64,000 nucleotides of DNA from NCBI RefSeq assembly GCF_003590775.1, contig NZ_QYUM01000004.1, positions 248,001 through 312,000 on the forward strand, given 5' to 3'. Origin of the DNA: Sphingomonas cavernae. GTDB lineage: Bacteria > Pseudomonadota > Alphaproteobacteria > Sphingomonadales > Sphingomonadaceae. A model generated the notes under the pieces. The model was not told the DNA's origin. It did no database searches and worked only from the letters and a program-made list of their open reading frames with translations. Made by a program: the position numbers and the translations under genes. Below, piece after piece: positions 55,065 through 63,611 of this stretch; within the stretch, counting starts at the first letter, position 1; each line of letters opens with the position of its first letter.

Positions 55065-55772
55065 ATGGGAACTGGCACCGAACATACCGTCAAGGCCTTC
55101 GACGAGGATATCGGCGAACTGCGCGGGCTCATCTCCGAGATGGGCGGCCGCGCGGAAAGCGCGATCATCGCGGCGATGGATGCGCTCATCAAGCGTGACA
55201 ACGAGGCCGCCCGCCGTATCGTGGCCGAAGACCGCAGGATCGACGAACTCGAAAGCGCGATCGAAAAGGCCGCGGTACGCATCATCGCGCTGCGCGCGCC
55301 GATGGCCGACGACCTTCGCGAAGTCGTCGCCGCGATCAAGATCGCCGGCGTGATCGAGCGCATCGGCGACTATGCAAAGAACATCGCAAAGCGCGTTCCG
55401 TTGATCGAGAGCAAACGCAAGATCGAACCGCTGTCGCTGATACCCGCCATGGCGCGCACCGCGACCGAAATGGTCCATGATGTGCTCGACGCCTACGCCG
55501 CGCGCGACGCCGCAAAGGCGGTCAAGGTGGTCGATACGGACCATATCGTCGATGATTTCTACAACAGCATCTTCCGGACGCTTGTCACCTTCATGATGGA
55601 AAATCCCCAGACCATCGGCGAGGCGGCGCACCTGCTTTTTGTTGCAAAGAACCTCGAACGCGTTGGCGATCATGCCACCAATGTAGCGGAGATGGTCTAT
55701 TATGCTGCCACAGGCGAATATCTCGTCGACCGCGAACGCGGCGAAGATCCTGCCGCACCGCAGGGAAACTAA
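55065..55772 (+). CDS. phoU: Phosphate signalling protein PhoU
   Basis: The 235-residue helical protein has two PhoU repeats (FDEDIGELRGLISEMGGRAESAIIAAMDAL and MARTATEMVHDVLDAYAARD), with the motif ADDLREVVAAIKIAGVIERIGDYAKNIAKR and its second-repeat partner FVAKNLERVGDHATNVAEMVYY. It links PstB activity to PhoR kinase control. phoB begins 4 bases after its stop. Confidence 0.96.
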   Translation: MGTGTEHTVKAFDEDIGELRGLISEMGGRAESAIIAAMDALIKRDNEAARRIVAEDRRIDELESAIEKAAVRIIALRAPMADDLREVVAAIKIAGVIERIGDYAKNIAKRVPLIESKRKIEPLSLIPAMARTATEMVHDVLDAYAARDAAKAVKVVDTDHIVDDFYNSIFRTLVTFMMENPQTIGEAAHLLFVAKNLERVGDHATNVAEMVYYAATGEYLVDRERGEDPAAPQGN

Positions 55773-55776
55773 GTCC

Positions 55777-56475
55777 ATGGCGCGCGCGGACATGCTGCTC
55801 GTCGAGGATGACGCGGCGCTTGCCGAACTCCTCATCTACAATTTCCAGCGCGAGGATTTTTCGGTCCGCCACACACCCGATGGCGAAGAAGCGCTGCTGC
55901 TCGCACAAGAATCGACGCCGGACATCGTTCTGCTCGACTGGATGGTCGAAAGCCTGTCCGGCATCGAAGTCTGCCGCCGCCTGCGTCGCGCGCCCGAGAC
56001 CGCAAATGTGCCGATCATCATGCTGACGGCACGCGGAGAAGAAGAGGATCGTGTCCGCGGACTCGAAACCGGCGCCGACGACTATGTGACCAAGCCGTTC
56101 TCTCCCCGCGAGCTCGTTGCACGCGTCGGCGCAGTGCTACGCCGCGTGCGCCCGGCGCTGGCGGGCGAGACGCTGAGCTACGCAGATATCGAGATGGACA
56201 CCGTAGGTCACAAGGTAAAGCGCGGGGGCGACGTCGTGCCACTGGGCCCGACCGAATTCCGCCTTCTCAAGCACTTTCTCGAGCATCCGGGCTGGGTGTT
56301 CTCGCGCGAGCGGCTACTCGACAGCGTCTGGGGCCGCGACAGCGAGATCGAGCCGCGCACCGTCGACGTGCATATCCGCCGGCTGCGCAAAGCAATCAAC
56401 CAGGGCGACCGCGCCGACATCATCCGCACCGTTCGCTCGGCGGGATATGCACTGGATACCGACGCGACAGCCTGA
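55777..56475 (+). CDS. phoB: Phosphate response regulator PhoB
   Basis: The 232-residue OmpR-type regulator has a receiver domain with the phosphoacceptor D54 (IVLLDWMVESL), and an HTH domain (LGPTEFRLLKHFLEHPGWVFSRERLLDSVWG, RTVDVHIRRLRKAI). It is the transcription factor that would bind the Pho boxes upstream of phoR and pstS. The ATG at 55777 follows CAGGGAAACTAAG. It ends the operon. Confidence 0.96.
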   Translation: MARADMLLVEDDAALAELLIYNFQREDFSVRHTPDGEEALLLAQESTPDIVLLDWMVESLSGIEVCRRLRRAPETANVPIIMLTARGEEEDRVRGLETGADDYVTKPFSPRELVARVGAVLRRVRPALAGETLSYADIEMDTVGHKVKRGGDVVPLGPTEFRLLKHFLEHPGWVFSRERLLDSVWGRDSEIEPRTVDVHIRRLRKAINQGDRADIIRTVRSAGYALDTDATA

Positions 56476-56634
56476 TCGCCCCTGTTTTGAGACGTCTGGG
56501 CGCACCTGCCCAGGCGACTCGACCGAAAAATGGATCGGTTTCGTTGTTTCATCGTTCTGAACCTGTGTCTTCGCGAACCGGCAGCGGCTCGTGGACGCAA
56601 AGCGGCCGGGTCAGGCCGCCAAGTGGAGGTTGCG

Positions 56635-56970
56635 ATGAAGAAACTCATATTCGCTGCGGCGCTCATGATGAGCGGTGCCGCCCTTGCCCAGCAAACGCCG
56701 CCGGCCGAGCAAATGCCGCCTCCGGCGCCCGACGCGGCACAGACGCCAATGCCTGAAGCGCCGCCAGTACCTGATCCGACGCAGACGCCGATGCCGCCAC
56801 CACCGCCGGCAGATTCTTCTACCGCCGCACCGCCCGCGGGAGAGGCCAAACAGTTTGGCACGCCGCCCACGGTCGAGCAGAAGTACCCGGCTCCGGCACC
56901 GAAGGCCGAATATCCCTGGTGCTCGAAGACCGTGACCGACGGGTGCAAGCAGCGCCGCAGTCCCAAGTAA
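56635..56970 (+). CDS. Proline-rich small secreted protein
   Basis: The 111-residue protein has a signal peptide (MKKLIFAAALMMSGAALAQQ) and then a low-complexity Pro/Ala stretch (PPPAPDAAQTPMPEAPPVPDPTQTPMPPPPP) before a short C-terminal part with two cysteines (YPWCSKTVTDGCKQRR). I do not recognise the family; it is probably periplasmic or envelope-linked. A GGAGG site precedes the ATG at 56635. A terminator follows. Confidence 0.65.
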   Translation: MKKLIFAAALMMSGAALAQQTPPAEQMPPPAPDAAQTPMPEAPPVPDPTQTPMPPPPPADSSTAAPPAGEAKQFGTPPTVEQKYPAPAPKAEYPWCSKTVTDGCKQRRSPK

Positions 56971-56994
56971 CCGGTGTAAACCTGCTGCCCATCC

Positions 56995-57023
56995 AAGCCC
57001 CTCCCCATGGGAGGGGCTTTTTT
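56995..57023 (+). terminator. Rho-independent terminator after the proline-rich gene
   Basis: AAGCCCCTC pairs with GAGGGGCTT around a CCCATGG loop, followed by a T run. It lies 24 bases after the stop of the upstream gene. Confidence 0.88.
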
Positions 57024-57087
57024 GCCCTTTCCAAGGAGGCCGCCCATCGCTAGCTGACGTTCACGTAAACGACAGGAGATTCCCGCC

Positions 57088-57987
57088 ATGACCATCGACT
57101 TCAAGGATCGCATCGCCATTGTGACGGGCGCTGGCGGCGGCCTTGGCCGTGCCTATGCGCTCGAACTGGCGAAGCGCGGCGCGAAGGTGGTGGTCAATGA
57201 TCTGGGCGGCTCGCGCGACGGCACCGGCCATTCCGATGCGGCCCTTCAGGTCGTCGAGGAGATCAAGGCGGCGGGCGGCATCGCCATGTCCAATGGCGGC
57301 AGCGTCACCGAATATGCGCAGATGGTCGAGATGGTGGCCAAGGCGAAGGAAGCCTGGGGCGGCGTCCACATCCTGATTAACAATGCGGGCGTGCTGCGCG
57401 ACAAGAGCTTCGCCAAGATGGAGCCCGAGGACTTCGACTTCGTCGTCAAGGTCCACCTGCTCGGATCGGCCAACTGCACCAAGGCGGTTTGGGACACGAT
57501 GCGCGACCAGAATTACGGCCGCATCCTGATGACCGCGTCTTCGACCGGGCTTTACGGCAATTTCGGCCAGGCAAATTACGGCGCAGCAAAACTCGGCCTC
57601 GCCGGCCTTACCAAGACGCTCTACCTTGAAGGCGCCAAATACAACATCAAGGTCAACACGCTCGCGCCCGTCGCAGGCACCCGGATGACCGAAGACATCT
57701 TCCCCGAACAAGCCTTTGCGGCCTTCGCGCCTGAAAACGTGGCGCCCGCCGCTCTCTACCTCGTGTCCGAAGATGCGCCGACCAACGCGATCGTCGGCGC
57801 GGGCGCGGGGGTGTTCCAGGCGGCCTATGTCACGCTGACGCAGGGCGCCTATCTGCCCGAAGACCAGCGCACCCCGGAAGGCGTCGCCGCCGCATGGGCG
57901 CAGATCACCGACCGAGCCGGCGAAATCGTCCCGCAATCGGGTGCCGAACAATCGATGATCATCATGAACAAGCTCCAGGGCGCCTGA
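57088..57987 (+). CDS. SDR-family hydroxyacyl-CoA dehydrogenase-like
   Basis: The 299-residue short-chain dehydrogenase has the Rossmann motif TGAGGGLGRAYALELAKRGA, NNAG (ILINNAGVLRDKS) and the catalytic YGAAK (Tyr-x3-Lys). The KVVVNDLGGSRDGTG block marks the multifunctional peroxisomal-type 3-hydroxyacyl-CoA dehydrogenase group, suggesting fatty-acid or steroid CoA-ester oxidation. It stands alone, and an 85-bp gap follows it. Confidence 0.88.
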   Translation: MTIDFKDRIAIVTGAGGGLGRAYALELAKRGAKVVVNDLGGSRDGTGHSDAALQVVEEIKAAGGIAMSNGGSVTEYAQMVEMVAKAKEAWGGVHILINNAGVLRDKSFAKMEPEDFDFVVKVHLLGSANCTKAVWDTMRDQNYGRILMTASSTGLYGNFGQANYGAAKLGLAGLTKTLYLEGAKYNIKVNTLAPVAGTRMTEDIFPEQAFAAFAPENVAPAALYLVSEDAPTNAIVGAGAGVFQAAYVTLTQGAYLPEDQRTPEGVAAAWAQITDRAGEIVPQSGAEQSMIIMNKLQGA

Positions 57988-58072
57988 TTCGAAGCGTTTC
58001 AAGAACCAAAAGGCGTATTGCTGTATTAATACACCAATGTTATGATCGTCCCACAGAGGAGGATCATGCCCA

Positions 58073-59119
58073 ATGTACAGCGAATCCGATCTTGAGGGCG
58101 CAGTTGCGGCGGGGGCGCTAACCCCGGCCGCGGCGGACGCCTTTCGCAACCATATCGCCAACTGCCGCGCGACGTCGCTGGTCGATGAGGAGAGCTTTCG
58201 CCTTCTCACCGGCTTCAACGACATATTCGTCGCGATCGCTATCGCGTTGCTGCTGACCGCGCTGGCGTGGATCGGCGGCGATACGTCACCCGGGCTTGGC
58301 GGCGCGCTCGTCGCGGGCGCGAGCTGGCTGCTCGCCGAATATTTCACGAAGAAGCGGCGGATGGCGTTGCCCAGCATCGTCCTGCTGCTGACCTTCACCG
58401 GCGGCGTCGCAGCGGCGATGGTCGGTACGATGGTCGACCTCGATCCGCAATTCTCCGACCGCACCAACGCGCTGCTCCTTGCCGGTTTCGGCGTGGTGAC
58501 CGCGACCGCGGCCTGGGCGCATTGGCGGCGCTTCCACGTGCCGATCACGGTTGCAGCGGGAGCCGTGGCACTGGTCGGCGTTCTCGTCTCGCTGGTGCTC
58601 GCCATCGACACCGGACTCCAGGATCAGGTGCCGTGGTTCGTGCTCGCCGGCGGCATCGCGCTCTTCGCGGCCGCCATGTGGTGGGATATGTCGGACCGGA
58701 CGCGACACACGCGCCGCGCCGACGTCGCCTTCTGGCTCCACCTCGCCGCCGCACCGATGATCGCGCACCCGATCTTCCATCAACTGGGCTTGCTCGACGG
58801 CTATGTCGGCACCGGGCAGGCCGCGATCGTCATCGCGCTGTATATCTTCTTCGCGGCCGTCTCACTGGCCGTCGACCGTCGCGCGCTGCTCGTCTCATCG
58901 CTCGCCTATGTGCTCTACGCAATGAGCGCGCTGTTCGAACGTTTTGGCGCGGTCAGCCTGGGCGTTGCCTTCACCGCGCTTATCATCGGCTCGGCGCTGC
59001 TGATGCTCTCCGCCTTCTGGCACCCCGTCCGCCGGATGGTGGTGGGCACGTTGCCCGGCGGCTGGCGCGACAAGCTGCCCGTATCGGACCGTCCGGCCCC
59101 TCTCGCCCGACCCGCCTGA
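58073..59119 (+). CDS. Multi-spanning membrane protein (DUF2157-like)
   Basis: The 348-residue protein has a short cytoplasmic start (SDLEGAVAAGALTPAAADAFRNHI) and about ten hydrophobic helices. The N-terminal DLEGAVAAGAL block resembles the head of DUF2157-like proteins, but I cannot place it firmly. The function is unknown. GAGGAGGAT lies ahead of the ATG. A terminator closes the gene. Confidence 0.7.
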   Translation: MYSESDLEGAVAAGALTPAAADAFRNHIANCRATSLVDEESFRLLTGFNDIFVAIAIALLLTALAWIGGDTSPGLGGALVAGASWLLAEYFTKKRRMALPSIVLLLTFTGGVAAAMVGTMVDLDPQFSDRTNALLLAGFGVVTATAAWAHWRRFHVPITVAAGAVALVGVLVSLVLAIDTGLQDQVPWFVLAGGIALFAAAMWWDMSDRTRHTRRADVAFWLHLAAAPMIAHPIFHQLGLLDGYVGTGQAAIVIALYIFFAAVSLAVDRRALLVSSLAYVLYAMSALFERFGAVSLGVAFTALIIGSALLMLSAFWHPVRRMVVGTLPGGWRDKLPVSDRPAPLARPA

Positions 59120-59138
59120 GACCTACCGGACACAGACT

Positions 59139-59175
59139 GGCCGCGCGTCCTTCCCAGAGGCGCGCGGCCTTTTTC
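59139..59175 (+). terminator. Rho-independent terminator after the membrane protein gene
   Basis: GGCCGCGCG (59139-59147) pairs with CGCGCGGCC (59161-59169), and a run of Ts follows. The loop is 13 bases. Confidence 0.9.
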
Positions 59176-59342
59176 ATGCCAACAGCATCGTGCTCGGGAG
59201 CCCGAAAAGCGAGGCGCGATGCATCCTGCAAATGTGCTTCAGAAGAACGCTCAGCGCGCTCATTCTGGCGGAGTCGAAAATATCAAGGACCGCTTCCGGG
59301 CTACATCATACTTTGCCGACGGCACAAACGTCGGAGCAACAG

Positions 59343-59909
59343 ATGATGAAACGCCTTGGAGCAATCTGCATAGCATTGCTGAGCACAACACAAACCGTCG
59401 CTCAAGACACAACGACATTCAACACCATCTCGGATGGGCGCGACAAGGCGGTTCTGGCCTGCCCGATTGCGGAACCTACTTCGACAACACCCTCCTCACC
59501 GGCTGCATCTCCGCAGATCACAGCAGGTGCGCGGCTGAAAACCACCAATCCGTTCTTCGACTTCAACGGAAAATACAAGGACGACACCGGTCAGCCGATT
59601 GCGGGGTTCACATGCCAACAGGCCGGGCCCTTCGATTTCAAGGGAAAGCCGTGGTTCATCCAGAATGTAAGGGGTTTGCAACCGCACGGATCCGGGCCCG
59701 ATGCGGAAAAGCGCCGGGTCAACGCGCTTCGGGTATGTTCGGAGGACGCCAAGCGAACCATGGCGTCCCCCGCCAAATGGAAGATCGATCCGGCCACTGG
59801 CATTCCGAAGAATACCGCCACGCTGCCGCAACTCATCGGCCCTTTTGATGGACCGGTGGGCGGCTTTGGTTGTGAGGCGCTGTGGCGGCAGGCCTATGTG
59901 CTGCCCTAG
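59343..59909 (+). CDS. Small exported protein of unknown function
   Basis: The 188-residue protein has a signal peptide (MMKRLGAICIALLSTTQTVAQ). The mature part is rich in Pro, Thr and Gly and carries four cysteines (for example LACPIAEPT, GFTCQQAG, RVCSEDAK, GFGCEALW). I do not recognise a family. The ATG at 59343 follows GGAGCAACAG; a longer frame from 59190 lacks a ribosome site. The 167-bp gap upstream shows no other gene. Confidence 0.6.
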   Translation: MMKRLGAICIALLSTTQTVAQDTTTFNTISDGRDKAVLACPIAEPTSTTPSSPAASPQITAGARLKTTNPFFDFNGKYKDDTGQPIAGFTCQQAGPFDFKGKPWFIQNVRGLQPHGSGPDAEKRRVNALRVCSEDAKRTMASPAKWKIDPATGIPKNTATLPQLIGPFDGPVGGFGCEALWRQAYVLP

Positions 59910-59952
59910 CTGAGTGCCTGGCAAGGTCGCCGGTCAACACACGACTCGACGA

Positions 59953-60300
59953 TCAATCCGCGACCAGCTTGATCAGCTTGCGCTCCACGGGTGCGAGTAC
60001 GGAGCAGAGGTCGTGGCCGCGCTTGAGCGTCGCGCCCGATTCGTTGACCAATGCCCACATCCCCTGACGCAGCCGTAGCGCGGGGCGTTTCTCGATCCGG
60101 AATTCGGGATGCTCCGCGGCACGGCGAAAGGCCGAAAAAATGGCCGCATCGCGGCCCAAGTCGATCGCATAGTCGCGCCAGTGGCCAGCGGCCACCATGC
60201 GTCCGTAAAGATCGAGGATGCGCATCAACTCCCCGCGTTCGAACCCTGTCTGCGCGCCGGCGCGCTGCCCGATCGGAAAGGGTGTGACGATCCCGCTCAT
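59953..60300 (-). CDS. DUF2794 family protein
   Basis: The 115-residue protein matches DUF2794, a small family widespread in alphaproteobacteria with no known function (FERGELMRILDLYGRMVAAGHWRDYAIDLGRDAAIFSAFRRAAEHPEFRIEKRP). It overlaps cysE by 4 bp and lies downstream in the same operon. Confidence 0.85.
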   Translation of the reverse strand: MSGIVTPFPIGQRAGAQTGFERGELMRILDLYGRMVAAGHWRDYAIDLGRDAAIFSAFRRAAEHPEFRIEKRPALRLRQGMWALVNESGATLKRGHDLCSVLAPVERKLIKLVAD

Positions 60301-60995
60301 GCGCGGTCGCGCTGTTCCCTGTCTTCACGCGCCGCATCGCGCTCGACCATAAGTTCGGCGATGCGCTTCTGCATCGTCTCGATCTCGCATTTCATCAGTT
60401 CGAGCTTCTGTGTCGCAGGGTCAAAAACGTCGCTGCAGGGTGTGCCGTAAGGCACGAAGCCCTTCTGATATTCGGTCACGTCGACCAGCGTCGGCTTGGC
60501 GGGGATCCCCACCATGACCGCGCCTTCAGGTACATCGCGGGTGACGACTGCATTGGCGCCGACGCGCGCGCGCTTGCCGACAGTGATCGGCCCCAGCACC
60601 TGTGCACCCGACCCCAGGATGACACCGTCCTCCAGCGTCGGGTGGCGCTTGCCCGCGATTCCGTTGGCGGGATTGGTTCCGCCCAGCGTGACACATTGAT
60701 AGATGGTCACATTATCGCCAATCTCCGCGGTTTCGCCGATGACAGTGAAGCCATGATCGATGAACAGGTTGCGGCCGATCTTCGCGCCGGGATGGATATC
60801 GATCGCGGTGAGGAAGCGCGCGGTGTGATTTACGAAGCGCGCAAGGAAAAACAGGTTCGCCTCGAACAGCCAGTGCGCGACGCGGTGCATGCCGACCGCG
60901 AGCACGCCGGGATAGAGCAGAATCTCCCATCGCGACCGCGGCGCAGGGTCGCGCGCCTTGATCGAATCGAGATAGGATTTGAGCGTTGCCAGCAT
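60297..60995 (-). CDS. cysE: Serine O-acetyltransferase
   Basis: The 232-residue protein makes O-acetylserine for cysteine synthesis. The hexapeptide-repeat helix runs from about residue 60 (DIHPGAKIGRNLFIDHGFTVIGETAEIGDNVTIYQCVTLGGT), with GIPAKP near 180. A C-terminal helical tail is present. It belongs to the short EpsC-like form. The ATG at 60995 has GGAAAGG at good spacing; an ATG at 61013 is possible. Confidence 0.92.
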   Translation of the reverse strand: MLATLKSYLDSIKARDPAPRSRWEILLYPGVLAVGMHRVAHWLFEANLFFLARFVNHTARFLTAIDIHPGAKIGRNLFIDHGFTVIGETAEIGDNVTIYQCVTLGGTNPANGIAGKRHPTLEDGVILGSGAQVLGPITVGKRARVGANAVVTRDVPEGAVMVGIPAKPTLVDVTEYQKGFVPYGTPCSDVFDPATQKLELMKCEIETMQKRIAELMVERDAAREDREQRDRA

Positions 60996-61183
60996 GCGGC
61001 CGGACCTTTCCATTGCGATCAGGACAATCTAATGGTCGTAACGCACAATTTCCAGATAAACGTCCTGCCGGGTTTTCCGGGCTGCTGATAGCTATTCTCG
61101 ACCCTTATGATAGGGAAACTGTCTTGTGCTGTTATTCGTGCTAGTGCAGCACCTCGCCAACTAGGGGCAGCAACGAGAGCGGA

Positions 61184-61951
61184 ATGATCGAGCTTATCAG
61201 CGAACACTGGCATGCGGTTCTTCCGTTCATAGCGATCGGCTTCGCCGCCCAGATGGTCGATGGGGCGCTTGGCATGGCGTTTGGCGTCATTTCGAACACA
61301 TTGTTGGTTAGTGTGATGGGCATCCCGCCCGCGCGCGCGTCGGCTGGCGTGCATCTGGTCGAGACCTTCACGACGGCGGCGTCAGGCATCAGCCATGTGC
61401 TGCACAAGAATGTCGACTGGAAACTGTTTGCGAAACTGGTGATTCCCGGGATGATCGGCGGCGTGCTCGGCAGCTATGTGCTGGTCAACATCCACGCGGA
61501 CGTCGCGCGTCCCTATGTCATGGCCTATCTCACCTGCATCGGCCTGTATCTTCTTTGGCGCGCCTGGGATCTGCCGCATGAGCACAAGCAGCCCAAGGTG
61601 ATCGCGCCGCTGGGGCTGGTTGGCGGCTTCCTTGACGCGGCGGGCGGTGGCGGCTGGGGACCCGTGGTCACGTCCAACCTGCTGATCCAAGGCAGTTCGC
61701 CGCGCACCACGATCGGCACCGTCAATACCGCCGAGTTCTTTCTGACCACGGTGGTCTCGATCGCCTTCATAGCGCAGCTCGGCTTCGCCGCGTTCACGAC
61801 GGTGACGGTAGGACTACTGGTTGGCGGCCTGCTGGCGGCTCCCTTTGGCGCCTATCTGGCCAAGCGGGTCAATGCGCGTACCTTGATGACGATGGTCGGC
61901 GTCGTGCTGACCCTGACCAGCCTTTACAGCGTCTATCGCGCGCTCAGCTAA
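61184..61951 (+). CDS. TauE/SafE-family sulfite or anion exporter
   Basis: The 255-residue protein has about eight helices with the family repeats (IGFAAQMVDGALGMAFGVISNTLLVSVMGIPP and VGGFLDAAGGGGWGPVVTSNLLIQG). It probably moves a sulfur compound or other anion. It is divergent from cysE across a 188-bp gap, which fits a sulfur link. Confidence 0.88.
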   Translation: MIELISEHWHAVLPFIAIGFAAQMVDGALGMAFGVISNTLLVSVMGIPPARASAGVHLVETFTTAASGISHVLHKNVDWKLFAKLVIPGMIGGVLGSYVLVNIHADVARPYVMAYLTCIGLYLLWRAWDLPHEHKQPKVIAPLGLVGGFLDAAGGGGWGPVVTSNLLIQGSSPRTTIGTVNTAEFFLTTVVSIAFIAQLGFAAFTTVTVGLLVGGLLAAPFGAYLAKRVNARTLMTMVGVVLTLTSLYSVYRALS

Positions 61952-62009
61952 CACTGGAAAAATCGACCGCATCGCTTATATCGCCCTTATTGATCGATAA
62001 GGGTGATTA

Positions 62010-62939
62010 ATGTCGACTTATCTGCCGACCCTCAAACAGCTCCAATATCTGGTGGCCCTGCGTGAGTACGGCCATTTCGGCCGCGCCGCCGAGGCGTGCT
62101 TCGTCACTCAGTCGACACTTTCCGCTGGGCTTCGCGAACTCGAATCGCTCATCGGGATCACCCTGGTCGAGCGTACGCGTCGGGTCGTGCGCTTTACCCC
62201 CCTGGGCGAGAAGATCACCGACAAGGCGATCCGCGTGCTGCGCGAGGCCGAAGAGCTTTCGGGCATGGCGCGCGCGGCTGGAAAGCCCTTGTCGGGCGAG
62301 CTGCGCATGGGTGTTATTCCTACGATCGCGCCTTTCCTGCTGCCCAGAATCCTGCCGCGCATCCGCAACGACTGGCCCGAGCTCAAGCTCTATCTTCGTG
62401 AAGAGACCAGCCGCTCGGCCTGTGAATCGCTCCACCATGGACAGGTCGATTGCGTATTGCTCGCGCTGCCCTATGCATGCGGCGACGTCGAGGCAGCGGC
62501 GTTGTTCGAGGACCGACTCTTCGTCGCCTTCCCGCACAACGAACGCACCGACCTGCCCGAGCTGGTCAGCGCCGACGCGATCGACGAGAGCCGCCTGCTG
62601 CTGCTCGAGGACGGACATTGCCTGAAGGACCATGCGCTGGCCGCTTGCAATCGCCCGGAGCTGCGGGCCGAGGCGGCGATGCTCGGCACCTCGCTCCACA
62701 CGCTCGTCCAGATGGTCGACAATGGGCTGGGGGTAACCTTGCTTCCCGAAATGGCGCTCAAAGCAGGCATCCTCGACGGCACCGCTATCGAGGCCCGGCC
62801 GCTCGACGCCGATAACCCGGCGCGGCGTATCGCGCTCGTGTGGCGCAAGGGCAGCCCGCGTGAAAAGGACTTCCAGCTACTTGCCGACGTCCTGCGCGAC
62901 GTGAGCCCCGTTCACGCGCCCCAGCGCGCCGTAGCCTGA
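62010..62939 (+). CDS. oxyR: Peroxide sensor regulator OxyR
   Basis: The 309-residue LysR-type regulator has an N-terminal HTH (GHFGRAAEACFVTQSTLSAGLRELE) and a sensor domain with the two redox cysteines of OxyR: C204 (EDGHCLKDHAL) and C213 (AACNRPE), nine residues apart as in E. coli (C199/C208). It activates peroxide defence genes. No katG or ahp gene is beside it. Its 3' end overlaps the convergent moaE by 28 bp. Confidence 0.95.
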   Translation: MSTYLPTLKQLQYLVALREYGHFGRAAEACFVTQSTLSAGLRELESLIGITLVERTRRVVRFTPLGEKITDKAIRVLREAEELSGMARAAGKPLSGELRMGVIPTIAPFLLPRILPRIRNDWPELKLYLREETSRSACESLHHGQVDCVLLALPYACGDVEAAALFEDRLFVAFPHNERTDLPELVSADAIDESRLLLLEDGHCLKDHALAACNRPELRAEAAMLGTSLHTLVQMVDNGLGVTLLPEMALKAGILDGTAIEARPLDADNPARRIALVWRKGSPREKDFQLLADVLRDVSPVHAPQRAVA

Positions 62940-63355
62940 TCGTCTTCGCAGCGTGCAGCGACCCAGCGGCTTTCGCCGTCGGCAAAGCTTTCCTTCTTCC
63001 AGAATGGCGCCTCGGTCTTGAGCCAGTCGATCAGGAAATGGCACGCGTCGAGCGCCGCGGCGCGGTGCGCGGAAGCGGTGCCGACGAACACGATCCGTTC
63101 GCCCGGCCGCAATTCTCCGACGCGGTGGATGATGACGAGGCCAAGCAGCGACCAACGCGCCTCTGCGCGCACGGCGATGTCGGCAAGCGCGCGTTCGGTC
63201 ATTGCCGGATAGTGATCGAGCCGCATCGCAGTCAGCCCGTCGCCGCCGCGTACGACGCCCATAAAGCTGGCCACCGCGCCGCCGCCGAGGCTCTCGAGCT
63301 CACCCAGCAATGCAGCGGAATCGAAATCCGCCTCGCCGACGAGGATTTGCCTCAT
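62912..63355 (-). CDS. moaE: Molybdopterin synthase large subunit
   Basis: The 147-residue protein carries MoaE blocks: VASFMGVVRGGDG, LDHYPAMTERALADI, VGELRPGERIVFVGTASAHRAAALDACHFLIDWLKTEAPFWKKE. With MoaD it inserts sulfur into precursor Z for molybdenum cofactor. The ATG at 63355 overlaps the moaD stop by 4 bp. Confidence 0.95.
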   Translation of the reverse strand: MRQILVGEADFDSAALLGELESLGGGAVASFMGVVRGGDGLTAMRLDHYPAMTERALADIAVRAEARWSLLGLVIIHRVGELRPGERIVFVGTASAHRAAALDACHFLIDWLKTEAPFWKKESFADGESRWVAARCEDDQATARWGA

Positions 63356-63609
63356 CCGCCGGTGACCGGAGGAAAGAGCGCAATTTCGCGCGCGCCCGCG
63401 ACCGGTGCATCGAGCTGGACGAAGGACTGGTCGATGGCGGCGCGCAATCGTGAGGGGTTGGCAAAGGCCTGTGCATAGCCGCCTCCCCTTGCGGCCAGCC
63501 AATCGACGAGATCAGCGGCGGTCACGATCGTTTCGGGCAGTTCCACGCTCTCGCCATCGCGCCCGATCGCCTCACGCACCCATGCGAAATAGAGGAGTTG
63601 CACGGCCAT
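63352..63609 (-). CDS. moaD: Molybdopterin synthase small subunit
   Basis: The 85-residue ubiquitin-like protein ends in the obligatory Gly-Gly (FPPVTGG), which is thiocarboxylated to donate sulfur. It begins MAVQLLYFAWVREAIG. It is coupled to moaE by an ATGA overlap and lies 2 bp after pgsA. Confidence 0.93.
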   Translation of the reverse strand: MAVQLLYFAWVREAIGRDGESVELPETIVTAADLVDWLAARGGGYAQAFANPSRLRAAIDQSFVQLDAPVAGAREIALFPPVTGG

Positions 63610-63611
63610 GC

